In this document: positions 8,407 to 17,601 of the stretch, one piece after another | Numbering within the stretch: position 1 is the stretch's first letter | How the letters are laid out: each line of letters opens with the position of its first letter | From: Planctomycetota bacterium | GTDB lineage: Bacteria; Planctomycetota; Phycisphaerae; UBA1845; PWPN01 | Assembly (NCBI GenBank): GCA_022711465.1 | Contig: JAKLEZ010000020.1 | Location: 1 to 64,000 of the forward strand | Direction of reading: 5' to 3' | Length of the DNA: 64,000 bases | The notes under the pieces: model-generated | The model's input: only the letters and a program-made list of their open reading frames with translations | Database searches by the model: none | What the model was told of the DNA's origin: nothing | Program-made: the position numbers and the translations under genes

Positions 8407-9372
8407 TCAGGGACCCTCTGTCCCCGCTGCCGGCAGCCTACTGGAATACAACCGTGAATCAAGGGCGGTTTCAGCCCGGCGGGCTTTCCACCCAAACCAC
8501 AGCAGAACGGCCACCGCGACCCCCAATTCCAGCAGCCCGAGGATCGTGCCGAGGTCATCCGGGACGCGCCCGCGCTGGCCCGCCGCCCGGGCCACGAACA
8601 AGCCGTGAAGCGCCAATCCGAGGGCCAGAAGCCGCCAAGAACGGGCGAGTCCGGGAGCCAGGAGCAGGAACCAAGCCGCGACCACGATCACGAGCTGCCG
8701 CGGCAAGGGGAAGGCGCCAAACGCGAATCCCACAGGCTTGAGATTCACGATATTGCGCCACTGAATCACGGTACCCTTTTCAGTGACCCTGTAGACCGGC
8801 TTGGGGAGCGGGTGCAGGGTCTCGCCCGCCGGTGTCCAAACCCAGACGTGCTGGAAGTCACCCATGACCCGGGCATCGATCCCCCGTCGTCTCAGGAGCG
8901 CGGTGGCCACCACAGCCCGTCCATCACAGTCCTCCGTGCCTCGGGCGATGGCCTCGCCGGCTGTGGGAATGTAGTCCATCACGCCCCAGTTGTCCCAGTC
9001 GTAGGAGTACGGGATCTCCCGGCAAACGAACCGATCCACCGCCAAGATCGCGAATTGGGGATCGTTCGGGCCCGGGCCGTCTCTGGCTTGCGAACCATGG
9101 GCAAGCATCCGCAAATGGGCGTCGAACCGCTGTGACAAGGCTGCAACGGCTTGGTCGTTCGGATCAGCCAGGGCGTCCACTTGGCGGAGATGGCTGACGT
9201 GCTTGATGAAGAGCGCGGGACGAGGATAGAGCACGAGGAAAACCACGACCAGGAAGATCAGCAGCTTGACCGGCCCGCGAATGCGAAAACGGGCGTCCTG
9301 GAGCGATTCCCATGCGTCTCCACATCGCGCCCCCAGGCTCCACAGTCGTGATCCCAGCTGCTGTACGGCCAT
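8407..9372 (-). CDS. Membrane-anchored transglutaminase-like (papain-fold) protein
   Basis: About 321 residues. One N-terminal membrane segment (VKLLIFLVVVFLVLYP) precedes a soluble domain with the transglutaminase-like core. TEDCDGRAVVATALLRRRG holds the nucleophilic Cys and GDFQHVWVW holds the catalytic His. Two further hydrophobic segments follow near residues 220-290. The fold hydrolyses or crosslinks peptide amides; the real reaction here is unknown. The frame is open upstream to 9627 but without a recognisable protein. The ATG at 9372 has GGAG seven bases upstream and begins right before the membrane segment. Confidence 0.75.
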   Translation of the reverse strand: MAVQQLGSRLWSLGARCGDAWESLQDARFRIRGPVKLLIFLVVVFLVLYPRPALFIKHVSHLRQVDALADPNDQAVAALSQRFDAHLRMLAHGSQARDGPGPNDPQFAILAVDRFVCREIPYSYDWDNWGVMDYIPTAGEAIARGTEDCDGRAVVATALLRRRGIDARVMGDFQHVWVWTPAGETLHPLPKPVYRVTEKGTVIQWRNIVNLKPVGFAFGAFPLPRQLVIVVAAWFLLLAPGLARSWRLLALGLALHGLFVARAAGQRGRVPDDLGTILGLLELGVAVAVLLWFGWKARRAETALDSRLYSSRLPAAGTEGP

Positions 9373-9561
9373 AGACTCTCCGGGCGGCGTTCTGGTGCCG
9401 GCAGACACAATTGCCCATCCAGATGAGTAGCGTACCCGGACAACGCCGGCAAGTGAAATCGAGGGGCGGCGGGAAGCCAAGCCGGATGCCGCGGCCCCTT
9501 GCCTGCCCGGGCCATGCCGGTCAAATGGAATTCGGCCGAGAGGGCCGAAAAAGGACGCCAG

Positions 9562-9579
9562 GGTAACAAGCTGGTAACA
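9562..9579. repeat. Direct repeat GGTAACA, 11-bp period
   Basis: GGTAACA occurs at 9562-9568 and again at 9573-9579, one helical turn apart, 67 bases before the ATG at 9646 in the divergent intergenic region. A regulator-binding or promoter role is possible but unproven. Confidence 0.3.
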
Positions 9580-9645
9580 TAGGTGGTTTACACTTCGACC
9601 GGCGTGTACGTGGATCCCGTTGAACATGGTCGAGGAGTGAACGTC

Positions 9646-11373
9646 ATGAACCGCACATTAACCCTGATCCTGATCGCCACCCTGGGCTGGCTACCCTGTC
9701 CTGCGGCTGCGGCCGAGTCCGTTTCGGTCCTATTAGAGAAGGCCGTCTACGCAGAGGAAACCAAGGGCGACGTGGAGGAAGCCATCCGGTTGTACAAGCA
9801 GATCGTCGAGGCGGACAAGGCTGACCGGCCGTATGCCGCCCAAGCCATGTTCCGCCTGGCCGAATGCTACCTGAAGCAGAACAAGCCCGCCGAGGCGACG
9901 GCTGCATTCCAGACCCTGGTCCGGCGTTTCCCCGGCCAGAAGGAATGGGTCGAGAAGGCGGAGAAGCGGCTGGCCAGCTCACAGAGGAACCTCACCGAGG
10001 CCCAGATGGCCCCACTGATCAAGAAGGCGATCACGATCATCTCGACACTGACCGAGAGTGACCCCAAAGTCGGCGAGACGCTGGCAACCCTTCAGGGCCT
10101 CGACTCCAAGCTGGCCGCGAAGATCCTGGCCAGTCACCTCAAGTCGCCGGAGGCCAACGCCCGGCGGGCGGCCATCTACATCCTGTGGATGGGTCAGTTC
10201 GACAACATCGATCCAGCGGTGGAGGGGCTGTCGGGACTCTGTTCACATGAGGAGGATCTCACCCGCGGCATGGCCGCCCTGGCTCTGGGATCGAAGAAGA
10301 TTACAGCCAGCTACGACAAAGTGGCGGAGATGGCTCTCAAGGACAAGAGCGGCTACGCCCGACGCTGCGCGGCGATCGCCCTCGGCTGGATGGGGCGACC
10401 CGAGGCAAAGGAAGTCCTCGAGAAAGTCAACAAGGACGAGGATGCCATGGTGCGGGCCAACGCCGAGGCGGCGCTCAAGCTCCTCGAACAAACGGCCACC
10501 AAGCCCCCCGTTATCCTGTCGACGACGCCGAAAGCGCTCGCCAATGACGTGCCCCCCGACACAACCGAGATCACGGCAACATTCAACCAGCGGATGCTCG
10601 ACCAGAGCTGGTCGTGGACCGGCGGCGGCGAGACTTACCCCAAGCTGACCGGCAGACCCTCCTACGACGCTTCCCGCACCCAATGCACGCTACCGGTTCA
10701 ACTGCAGCCGGGCAAGGTCTATTGGGTCGGCATCAACAGCCCGAGCCACAGGAACTTCAAGTCGGAGGCAAAGATCCCGGCGGCCAGACACGTGATCCTC
10801 TTCGCAACGCGGTCGGCCGACGGCAAGCCTACGCCCATTCCTGAAGACCTTGTCAGCCAAGCCAAGGCCATTAACGAACCGGCGAAGCCGACAAGCGGTC
10901 GGCCATCCCCAGACAAGGCCATGGCCCTGCTCGATCCGGAGACGCGATCCGCAATCGAGCACTTCGAGCAGTCCTTCGCGAACTGGTTTCGACCCGAGAC
11001 ACGATATGAAGCGGCCTCGCAGGCGGAGAAGGATGCGATGGTGGAGCAGTGGATGGCCGAAGCCCGCGGGAACGACTTCAGAACGCGCACGCGGGCGATC
11101 GCGGCCCTGGGCAACATCTCCTGCAAGAAGGCTACCAATGTGTTGATCAGCATCGTCGACGAACCGATGGGCAACCAGCGTCCCAAGTGGATGGCGATCC
11201 GGGGCCTGGGCCGGATCGGGGACAAGGCGGCCGTACCCGTTCTGATCGAACTGGTCGAGTACGGCAACCAGAACGTGCAGGTCTACGCCCGGCTGGCCCT
11301 GGCCCAGATCACCGGCGAGTACTTCGGAACCTCGAAGGAGAAATGGCGGGCCTGGTGGAAAAATCATCGGTGA
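9646..11373 (+). CDS. Secreted TPR/HEAT-repeat protein with a central Ig-like (Big_5) domain
   Basis: About 575 residues. It has a Sec signal peptide (MNRTLTLILIATLGWLPCPAAA) and then TPR-like helices with the pattern EEAIRLYKQIVEADK and RLAECYLKQNKPAEA. HEAT-type repeats follow (AAIYILWMGQFDNIDPAVEG, CAAIALGWMGRPEAKEVLEK). Next comes an Ig-like bacterial domain from about 280 to 390 beginning PPVILSTTPK, and last a C-terminal HEAT pair. It is a probable periplasmic or surface scaffold. GAGGAG eight bases before the ATG at 9646 and the signal peptide fix the start; an ATG at 9583 is less likely. No catalytic residues are visible. Confidence 0.78.
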   Translation: MNRTLTLILIATLGWLPCPAAAAESVSVLLEKAVYAEETKGDVEEAIRLYKQIVEADKADRPYAAQAMFRLAECYLKQNKPAEATAAFQTLVRRFPGQKEWVEKAEKRLASSQRNLTEAQMAPLIKKAITIISTLTESDPKVGETLATLQGLDSKLAAKILASHLKSPEANARRAAIYILWMGQFDNIDPAVEGLSGLCSHEEDLTRGMAALALGSKKITASYDKVAEMALKDKSGYARRCAAIALGWMGRPEAKEVLEKVNKDEDAMVRANAEAALKLLEQTATKPPVILSTTPKALANDVPPDTTEITATFNQRMLDQSWSWTGGGETYPKLTGRPSYDASRTQCTLPVQLQPGKVYWVGINSPSHRNFKSEAKIPAARHVILFATRSADGKPTPIPEDLVSQAKAINEPAKPTSGRPSPDKAMALLDPETRSAIEHFEQSFANWFRPETRYEAASQAEKDAMVEQWMAEARGNDFRTRTRAIAALGNISCKKATNVLISIVDEPMGNQRPKWMAIRGLGRIGDKAAVPVLIELVEYGNQNVQVYARLALAQITGEYFGTSKEKWRAWWKNHR

Positions 11374-11443
11374 TAGGGGACGGACGGGCGACGTCAGCTG
11401 ACTCCCTGAGGGCGGCAGGAATACGGGCAACGAGGGACAAACG

Positions 11444-11794
11444 ATGATTCAACAAAGGCCTCCGGTTATTTGGATCACGTTCATCAGCCTCGCGCTGATG
11501 GTGTTGGGCAAAATCCTGGCGGCGGAGAAGGTCGGGCCTCTGATCCTGATTGATGCGGGCATCTCCGCTGTGTTACTCTGTGGGCTCTGGCAGATGAGGA
11601 GTTGGACGTTTATCCTCACCCTGGCGGCGGCCGGCTTCGGCACAGGCCTGGCCTTCACTCGACCGCACGAGCATGGAGTGACTGTTTTGCTGCTGAATGC
11701 CCTTGTCGTGGTCCCGCTGCTCTTGTGCCGTGGTCTGTACCTCAGGCCAGACTCGGCGCCAGAGGCGTCTCGGAGCCAAGAGCCGTCCCTCTGA
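11444..11794 (+). CDS. Small four-helix membrane protein, unknown function
   Basis: 116 residues with about four hydrophobic segments (WITFISLALMVLGKILAA, LILIDAGISAVLLCGLW, FILTLAAAGFGTGLAF, VTVLLLNALVVVPLLLC). The C-terminal tail is short and polar. No family recognised. It lies 70 bases after the TPR/HEAT gene and just before the histidine kinase gene at 11820, so it could belong to the same transcript. GAGGGA stands about 8 bases before the ATG. Confidence 0.6.
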   Translation: MIQQRPPVIWITFISLALMVLGKILAAEKVGPLILIDAGISAVLLCGLWQMRSWTFILTLAAAGFGTGLAFTRPHEHGVTVLLLNALVVVPLLLCRGLYLRPDSAPEASRSQEPSL

Positions 11795-11819
11795 AAACCC
11801 GGTCCTGCCGGGAGCGCGA

Positions 11820-13799
11820 ATGCGAATGGCCATGCGCAAATGGGGCACACCGACCTCGGGAACGGGCTTTGGCCCTGTGCTCCTTCTGTTGATCGTCGCC
11901 GTCGTGGCCCCAACGGCCTGCCTGCTCTGGCTCATCACCCAGGCAACCCAGAATGAGCGCCTGGCCATCCGGCAGAAACTCGAGAATGCCTACCGGGCCG
12001 AGCTGCAGGAAGTGCGAGTCAGGCTCGAGGACTGGTGGCGGGACCGCACCGACCGACTAACCGCCCTCGCAGCCGACGTTCCCGCTGGCGAGCGATTCGC
12101 GAAGCTGGTCGATGAAGGACTCGCGGACAGCTTCATCCTGTGCAACACTCAGGGCGAACTCGTGTACCCCGTTTTGCCGTGGCCGCGGGTACCGGAAAGC
12201 CAGCCCACGGGAGGTCCCGAGGAATGGGTGAAGGCGGAAGACCTGATCGCGGCCGGCGCCCTGATGGAAGCAGCCGGCATCTACCAAGCCATTGCCGACC
12301 AGACGACCGAGATTGACTTGGCCGCCCAAGCCCTGATGGCCCAGGCCCGCTGCCTGGGCGGCAGCGGCCATCACCAGGCGGCCATCGACGTGCTGGTCCA
12401 TCGTCTATCCGAACCCAGGTACGGCAACGCTCGGGATTCGAATGGCCGGCTGATCGTGCCCTCCGCGCAGCTGGTAGCCCTGGAAATGATGGCCGGCCGC
12501 CCCGCTGACCAGAGCGACTTCGGCAGGACCGCCCGAGATCTGCGCGCCCGGCTGCTGAACTACCGCGAACCGGTCATGCCAACCGCCCAGCGCCTGTTCC
12601 TCATGGAGCGTCTTGGCTCACTGGTCCCTCAGCCCGGCTTCGAGCGGTGGGACGCGGAGAAGCTCGCTCTTGACTACGTGGAGAGCCAAACGCCGCTTCC
12701 TTCGACCACGATTCTCACCCGTACCCTGTTGAACAGGGTCTGGCAACTCGCCTCCGAGGACAAAACAGTGGTCGCCCTGTTGCAGGAATCACGAATCGTC
12801 AGCGAGACGGCGGCCATGGCGAAGAAATGGGCCACATTGCCCGAGGCCGCCGTCTGGGTCTTCCCCACCGGCGCGGGCCTGAGCGACCGCGACTGCTTCC
12901 TCCGAGAACCTGTTGGCCAGACGATGACCGACTGGCAATTCAACGTCAAACTCGCGGGACCCAACCCCTTCGCCAAGGCCGCCGAACGGCAAATCGCCAT
13001 CTACTGGTGGACGGGAATACTGGTGATCCTCGCGTGCGCGGCGGTGACTCTCGTCCTGGCTCGGCACATGGGCCGCCAGGTTCGCCTGACCCGGCTGAAG
13101 AACGATCTCATCGCGACCGTGTCGCACGAGCTGAAAACGCCGCTGTCGTCGGTCCGGGTGCTGGTCGAGACGCTGCTTGACAATGAATGCGGAAACCCGA
13201 GACAGACGCGCGAGTACCTTGAGATGATTGCCCGGGAGAACCAGAGACTCAGCCGGCTGATCGACAACTTCCTCACCTTCTCGCGGATGGAGCGCAACAA
13301 GCGGGCTTTTGAAATGCGGGCGGTCAGCCTGAGTGAGGTAGCGAAGGACGCGGTCGAGGCCGTTCACGAGCGTTTCCACGCCGCCGGCTTCCAGCTCGAG
13401 ATCAAGACCGCCCCCCAGCTCCCGCAAGTCACGGGCGACCGCGATGCGCTCGTGACCCTCCTGGTCAACCTCCTGGACAACGCCCTGAAGTACGCCCGGA
13501 ACGACAGACGCGTGGCGGTCCGAATCAATGCCGTGGGCGACCAGGTGTGCATGGCGGTGGAAGACCACGGCATCGGCCTCAGCCGCCGGGATATCCGTCG
13601 CATCTTCGATCGGTTCTACCAGGTCGACCGGAGCCTCTCGCGTGAGAGTGGGGGATGTGGCCTCGGCCTGAGCATCGTGGAGTTCATCGTCGATGCCCAC
13701 GGAGGTAGAATCGATGTCCGCAGCCAGCCCGGCCAGGGCAGCACATTCAGCATCTGGCTGCCGGCTCGGGTCGAGGCGACGAGGACCGAACAGGGATGA
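11820..13799 (+). CDS. Membrane sensor histidine kinase
   Basis: About 659 residues. A first membrane segment (about 15-40) and a second (IYWWTGILVILACAAVTLVL, about 397-420) enclose a large extracytoplasmic sensor region of some 350 residues that shows no family I know. A HisKA dimerisation helix follows (ATVSHELKTPLSSV, phospho-acceptor H436), then the ATPase domain with N-box LLDNALKYA, G1 DHGIGL and G2 GGCGLGLSI. The stop overlaps the response-regulator start (ATGA), so the two form a cognate pair. The frame extends up to 11697 inside the previous gene. The ATG at 11820, with GGGAGCG upstream, is the first that makes sense. Confidence 0.9.
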   Translation: MRMAMRKWGTPTSGTGFGPVLLLLIVAVVAPTACLLWLITQATQNERLAIRQKLENAYRAELQEVRVRLEDWWRDRTDRLTALAADVPAGERFAKLVDEGLADSFILCNTQGELVYPVLPWPRVPESQPTGGPEEWVKAEDLIAAGALMEAAGIYQAIADQTTEIDLAAQALMAQARCLGGSGHHQAAIDVLVHRLSEPRYGNARDSNGRLIVPSAQLVALEMMAGRPADQSDFGRTARDLRARLLNYREPVMPTAQRLFLMERLGSLVPQPGFERWDAEKLALDYVESQTPLPSTTILTRTLLNRVWQLASEDKTVVALLQESRIVSETAAMAKKWATLPEAAVWVFPTGAGLSDRDCFLREPVGQTMTDWQFNVKLAGPNPFAKAAERQIAIYWWTGILVILACAAVTLVLARHMGRQVRLTRLKNDLIATVSHELKTPLSSVRVLVETLLDNECGNPRQTREYLEMIARENQRLSRLIDNFLTFSRMERNKRAFEMRAVSLSEVAKDAVEAVHERFHAAGFQLEIKTAPQLPQVTGDRDALVTLLVNLLDNALKYARNDRRVAVRINAVGDQVCMAVEDHGIGLSRRDIRRIFDRFYQVDRSLSRESGGCGLGLSIVEFIVDAHGGRIDVRSQPGQGSTFSIWLPARVEATRTEQG

Positions 13800-14509
13800 A
13801 CGGTGAAGAGCATATCCTGATCATTGAGGACGACGCGGCGCTGCTCCGCGGCTTGAAGGACAATTTCGAGCAGCACCACTGGCGGGTTTCCACCGCCACC
13901 GATGGCGAGCAAGGGCTGATAGCTGCCCTGGACACCAAGCCCGCCCTCATCGTTCTCGACATCATGTTGCCGAGAATCAACGGCTACGAAGTCTGTCGGC
14001 GGCTGCGGGAGAAGGGGTTGGACGTGCCCATCATCATGCTGACCGCCAAGGGGCAAGAGTCGGACATCGTCCTGGGTTTGAACCTCGGCGCGGACGACTA
14101 CGTGACCAAGCCATTCAGCGTCCGCGAGCTGCTGGCCCGAGCCAACGCTTTCCTTCGCCGCCGCCGCCACAAGGATGCCTCCATCCACGATTTCGGTCCT
14201 TATCGACTTGACCTGACGTCCCACCGCCTGCTTCGGGGTGCGGCCGAGGTCGTCCTCACCCCTAAGGAGTTCCGGCTGCTGACCCATCTGGTCCGCCATG
14301 CCGGACGAGCGTTTACCCGTAACGAGTTGCTCAATGCCGTCTGGGGCGACGACGTCTTCGTTACTCGGCGGAGCGTTGATCGCTGCGTGACCACCTTGCG
14401 CGGCAAGATCGAGGCGGATCCTCGCCGTCCGGAGTTCATCCAGACCGTCCGTGACATCGGCTACCGCTTCGAAATCCCCGATGACGAGCAAGTGCAAATC
14501 GACCGCTGA
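13796..14509 (+). CDS. OmpR/PhoB-family response regulator
   Basis: 237 residues. The receiver domain (residues 4-118) has the acidic pair EDD, phospho-acceptor D55 in LIVLDIMLPRING, Thr in MLTAKG and K105 in DYVTKPF. The C-terminal winged-helix domain (about 135-232) has the family pattern LTPKEFRLLTHLVRHAG and RRSVDRCVTTLRGKIE. It is presumably phosphorylated by the kinase encoded immediately upstream (ATGA overlap). It may control neighbours such as glgB, which begins 17 bases later, but no binding site was identified. Confidence 0.93.
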   Translation: MNGEEHILIIEDDAALLRGLKDNFEQHHWRVSTATDGEQGLIAALDTKPALIVLDIMLPRINGYEVCRRLREKGLDVPIIMLTAKGQESDIVLGLNLGADDYVTKPFSVRELLARANAFLRRRRHKDASIHDFGPYRLDLTSHRLLRGAAEVVLTPKEFRLLTHLVRHAGRAFTRNELLNAVWGDDVFVTRRSVDRCVTTLRGKIEADPRRPEFIQTVRDIGYRFEIPDDEQVQIDR

Positions 14510-14526
14510 GCGCGTAGAATTGCGGG

Positions 14527-16629
14527 ATGGCCACGACTCCGCGAAGAACAGGTCCCGCACGAGACAAGAGACCCGACGGGACGGGCTTGATTGATCTCGA
14601 TCCCTGGCTCAAGCCTTACGCCGACGCCCTCAAGTACCGGTATGAGCACTTCCAGAAGGCTCTGGCCCGGATCAGCGAGGCCGCAGGTTCACTGGACGAG
14701 TTCAGCCGAGCCCACGAGTACTTCGGCTTCACCCGAGGCCAGCATGATGGCCACGCCGGGGTGTGGTATCGCGAGTGGGCTCCCAAGGCCAACGCCCTGT
14801 TCCTGACCGGCGACTTCAACCGCTGGGACCGCCACTCCCACCCCATGGCCCGTGATGCCAAGGGCGTCTGGAGCGTTTTCCTCCCGGACAAGCAATACGC
14901 CTGGCGGCTGGTCCATGACGGCGGCGTCAAGGTCCACGTGGTCAGCAGCCTGGGGCCGCTGGATCGCATCCCGGCCTACATCCGACGTGTCACCTTCGAT
15001 CCGAAATCCTTCGACAGCTGCGGGCATTTCTGGAGCCCGCCTACTCCTCATGAGTGGAAGCACGCATCACCCCAGATCGAGGGCGGACTCCGAGTCTATG
15101 AAGCTCATGTGGGCATGGCCACCGAGCAGGAACGGATCGGCACTTTCCAGGAATTCACCGAGCAGGTCCTCCCGCGAATCAAGGAAGCCGGATACAACGC
15201 CGTCCAGTTGATGGCCGTGCAGGAGCACCCCTACTACGGCTCGTTCGGCTATCACGTGAGCAGCTTCTACGCCGTCTCCTCGCGGTTTGGCACACCGCGC
15301 GACTTCAAGCGGCTGGTGGATGTCGCCCACGGACATGGGCTACTGGTACTGCTCGACCTGGTGCACAGCCATTCGATCAAGAACCTGCACGACGGACTGA
15401 ACCAACTCGACGGCACGGACTACCAGTACTTCCACGCCGGTGGCCGAGGCCAGCACCCGGCCTGGGATTCACTGCTGTTCGACTACTCCAAGCTCGAAGT
15501 CCAGCAGTTTCTGCTCAGCAACGTCCGCTACTGGCTGGAAGAGTACCACCTGGACGGCTTCCGGTTCGACGGCGTCACCAGCATGATGTACCTGGACCAC
15601 GGCCTGGGGCGAGATTTTGGACACTACGACAACTACCTGGTCTTCGGGCTGGACACCGACGCCATCGCCTACCTGCAGCTGGCCAACCAGGTCGCCCATG
15701 CGGTCAACCCCCGGGCCATCACGATCGCCGAAGACGTCTCCGGCATGCCCGGCCTCTGCCGGCCGCTCGATGAGGGCGGTCTCGGCTTTGACTACCGGCT
15801 CGCGATGGGCATCCCCGACTACTGGATCAAGCTCCTCAAGGAGAAACGCGACGAGGAGTGGTCCATGGGCGAGATCTACCACGTCCTGACCAATCGCCGG
15901 GCCCATGAGAAGCACATCGCCTACGCCGAAAGCCATGACCAGGCCCTCGTCGGCGACAAGACCCTGGCCTTCTGGCTGATGGACAAGGAGATGTACTGGC
16001 ACATGAGCAAGGGCGGTCCACCCAACCTGATCATCGACCGCGGCATCGCCTTGCACAAGATGATCCGACTTATCACCTTCAGCCTTGGTGGCGAAGCTTA
16101 TCTCAACTTCATGGGCAACGAATTTGGCCACCCCGAGTGGATCGACTTCCCCCGCGAGGGCAATGGTTTCAGCTACAAGTACGCTCGACGACTGTGGCAC
16201 CTGATGGACGACCCCATGCTGCGTTACTGCGATCTGGCCGCGTTCGATCGGCACCTCCAGGCCCTCGATACCAAGTATGACCTGCTGTGCTCACCGCTGA
16301 TTGAGCAGTTGCACTACGACGAACCAGCCAAGCTGCTCATGTACCGTCGCGGCCCGCTGGTCTTCGTCTTCAACTTCCACCCGTCGACTTCAATCACCGG
16401 TTACCGCTTCGGCGTTCCCGATCGTGAGACCTACTGCATGGTCCTCAACACCGACGATTTCTGGTTCGGCGGACACGGCCTGGTGGACCACGGCCAGGAA
16501 CACCCTTGGCAACAGGTTCCCGCCGACGGCCGCGATCAGTCCATCCAGATCTACATCCCCGCCCGAACCGCCCAGGTCCTGGCTCCCAGGACGATCGCGG
16601 CACAGAAGGAAGGGGAGAAAGCGGACTGA
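14527..16629 (+). CDS. glgB: 1,4-alpha-glucan branching enzyme, eukaryote-like (GH13_8) type
   Basis: 700 residues. A CBM48-type N-terminal domain (about 60-165) precedes the GH13 barrel. Catalytic residues are visible in order: nucleophile D348 in GFRFDGVTSMMY, acid/base E402 in TIAEDVSGMPG and transition-state Asp D471 in AYAESHDQALVG, with YHVSSFYAVSSRFGTP before them. The MMYLDHG stretch and the spacing match plant/animal/yeast branching enzymes better than the classical bacterial GlgB (GH13_9). The enzyme creates alpha-1,6 branches in glycogen. It starts 17 bases after the response-regulator gene and may be co-transcribed with it. No glycogen synthase gene is near. Confidence 0.93.
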   Translation: MATTPRRTGPARDKRPDGTGLIDLDPWLKPYADALKYRYEHFQKALARISEAAGSLDEFSRAHEYFGFTRGQHDGHAGVWYREWAPKANALFLTGDFNRWDRHSHPMARDAKGVWSVFLPDKQYAWRLVHDGGVKVHVVSSLGPLDRIPAYIRRVTFDPKSFDSCGHFWSPPTPHEWKHASPQIEGGLRVYEAHVGMATEQERIGTFQEFTEQVLPRIKEAGYNAVQLMAVQEHPYYGSFGYHVSSFYAVSSRFGTPRDFKRLVDVAHGHGLLVLLDLVHSHSIKNLHDGLNQLDGTDYQYFHAGGRGQHPAWDSLLFDYSKLEVQQFLLSNVRYWLEEYHLDGFRFDGVTSMMYLDHGLGRDFGHYDNYLVFGLDTDAIAYLQLANQVAHAVNPRAITIAEDVSGMPGLCRPLDEGGLGFDYRLAMGIPDYWIKLLKEKRDEEWSMGEIYHVLTNRRAHEKHIAYAESHDQALVGDKTLAFWLMDKEMYWHMSKGGPPNLIIDRGIALHKMIRLITFSLGGEAYLNFMGNEFGHPEWIDFPREGNGFSYKYARRLWHLMDDPMLRYCDLAAFDRHLQALDTKYDLLCSPLIEQLHYDEPAKLLMYRRGPLVFVFNFHPSTSITGYRFGVPDRETYCMVLNTDDFWFGGHGLVDHGQEHPWQQVPADGRDQSIQIYIPARTAQVLAPRTIAAQKEGEKAD

Positions 16630-16640
16630 GCCGCGAGCAT

Positions 16641-16687
16641 GCGGGATAGAAACGGGATCCCGCAGCCCGACCTTCGCGGTCGTTTCT
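16641..16687 (+). terminator. Possible terminator after glgB
   Basis: Two hairpins follow the glgB stop. GCGGGAT/ATCCCGC (16641-16647 with 16657-16663) comes first. CGACC/GGTCG around a TTCGC loop (16668-16682) comes second and is followed by TTTCT. The T-run is short, so strength is uncertain. Confidence 0.45.
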
Positions 16688-16992
16688 CGATCAGGATTGA
16701 CCACTTCCCGGGATATCGAGACGCAAGGGTTTGTCCCGACTTGAGCTGGCCCATGGCGCGCGAACTGCGGGTTATTCCCCGGCGACAGGCCTGCCGCTGC
16801 ACTGTGGACAGCGAAGGGGTCGCAGTGGCCCGGTCGGGGAACGGTCCCATAGTCTCAAATCGCCACCACGTCCACGCCGGGCACGCCACACACGCCACAA
16901 GCCGTCACGGGCGACCGTTGACTTTGCGGTATGATTGTGGGACACTGGCTAATCTGTAGGAACTGAAGGGCTCGTTTCGGAGATCGGAGCTT
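16688..16992 (+). promoter_or_regulatory. Intergenic region upstream of efp with a weak promoter candidate
   Basis: No credible gene is seen here. On the plus strand TTGACT (16918-16923) is followed 17 bases later by GACACT (16941-16946). A separate TATGAT occurs at 16930-16935 without a good -35. One of these probably serves efp, leaving a 5' leader of 40-60 bases. Confidence 0.35.
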
Positions 16993-17556
16993 ATGTCGGT
17001 CAAGGTGAGCGAACTCAAGAGAGGCCAGGTCATCGAGTACGAAGGTCTGCGCTACACGATCAAGGATCTGCAGCATGTCGCCAAGGGGAACTGGCGAAGT
17101 TACTACCAGGTCAAGCTCAAGGACTTCAAGACTGGCCGCATCATCGACCAGCGCATGGCCCCGGACGACCGCATCGAGACCGTCTTCGTGCAGACCAAGC
17201 CGTTCGAGTATCTGTACCGTGACGGCGACGACTACATCATGGCCGACGTGGACACCTACGACCAGATCCCCGTCTCCGGCGACATCTTTGGGGACGCCCT
17301 GCAGTTCCTCAAAGAGAACACCCGCTGCGTCTGCTCGGTTATCGACGGGGTCATCGTCAGCGGCGACCTGCCCAACACGGTCGATTTGCAGGTCACGGAC
17401 ACCCCCCCGGGCATCAAAGGCGCGACCGCCACCAACCAGAACAAGGAAGCCATGCTGGAGACCGGCGCGAAGGTCAAAGTCCCGCCTTTCATCGAGGTCG
17501 GCGAGATCATTCGGGTTGACACCCGCACCGGTGAGTATCTAGAGCGGGCCAAGTAA
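16993..17556 (+). CDS. efp: Elongation factor P (unusual tip loop)
   Basis: 187 residues with the three beta-barrel domains of EF-P: a KOW-like N-terminal domain, OB domain II and C-terminal OB domain III (VDLQVTDTPPGIKGATA, then VPPFIEVGEIIRVDTRTGEY). EF-P enters the ribosomal E site and rescues stalls at polyproline. The tip of domain I, which in E. coli reads KPGKGQAF with the modified K34, reads AKGNWRSY here, so Asn33 occupies the modified position and lysine is two residues earlier. This recalls EF-P paralogues with non-lysine tips (YeiP/EfpL), though the rest looks like ordinary EF-P. It is alone between glgB and the convergent GH116 gene. Confidence 0.9.
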   Translation: MSVKVSELKRGQVIEYEGLRYTIKDLQHVAKGNWRSYYQVKLKDFKTGRIIDQRMAPDDRIETVFVQTKPFEYLYRDGDDYIMADVDTYDQIPVSGDIFGDALQFLKENTRCVCSVIDGVIVSGDLPNTVDLQVTDTPPGIKGATATNQNKEAMLETGAKVKVPPFIEVGEIIRVDTRTGEYLERAK

Positions 17557-17564
17557 AGGTCTTC

Positions 17565-17601
17565 TGGCTGGTGCAAATGAAAGCAGAGACTGCATCAGCC
17601 A
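17565..17601. terminator. Hairpin in convergent efp/GH116 junction, possibly bidirectional terminator
   Basis: TGGCTGGTGCA (17565-17575) pairs with TGCATCAGCCA (17591-17601) over 11 positions with one G-T wobble and a 15-nt loop. It overlaps the GH116 stop. Neither side has a long T-run, so the terminator role is tentative. Confidence 0.4.

Noticed and set aside
16639..16959. 106-codon frame between glgB and efp
   Set aside because: It overlaps terminator-like hairpins and the probable efp promoter, and the product has no recognisable feature.
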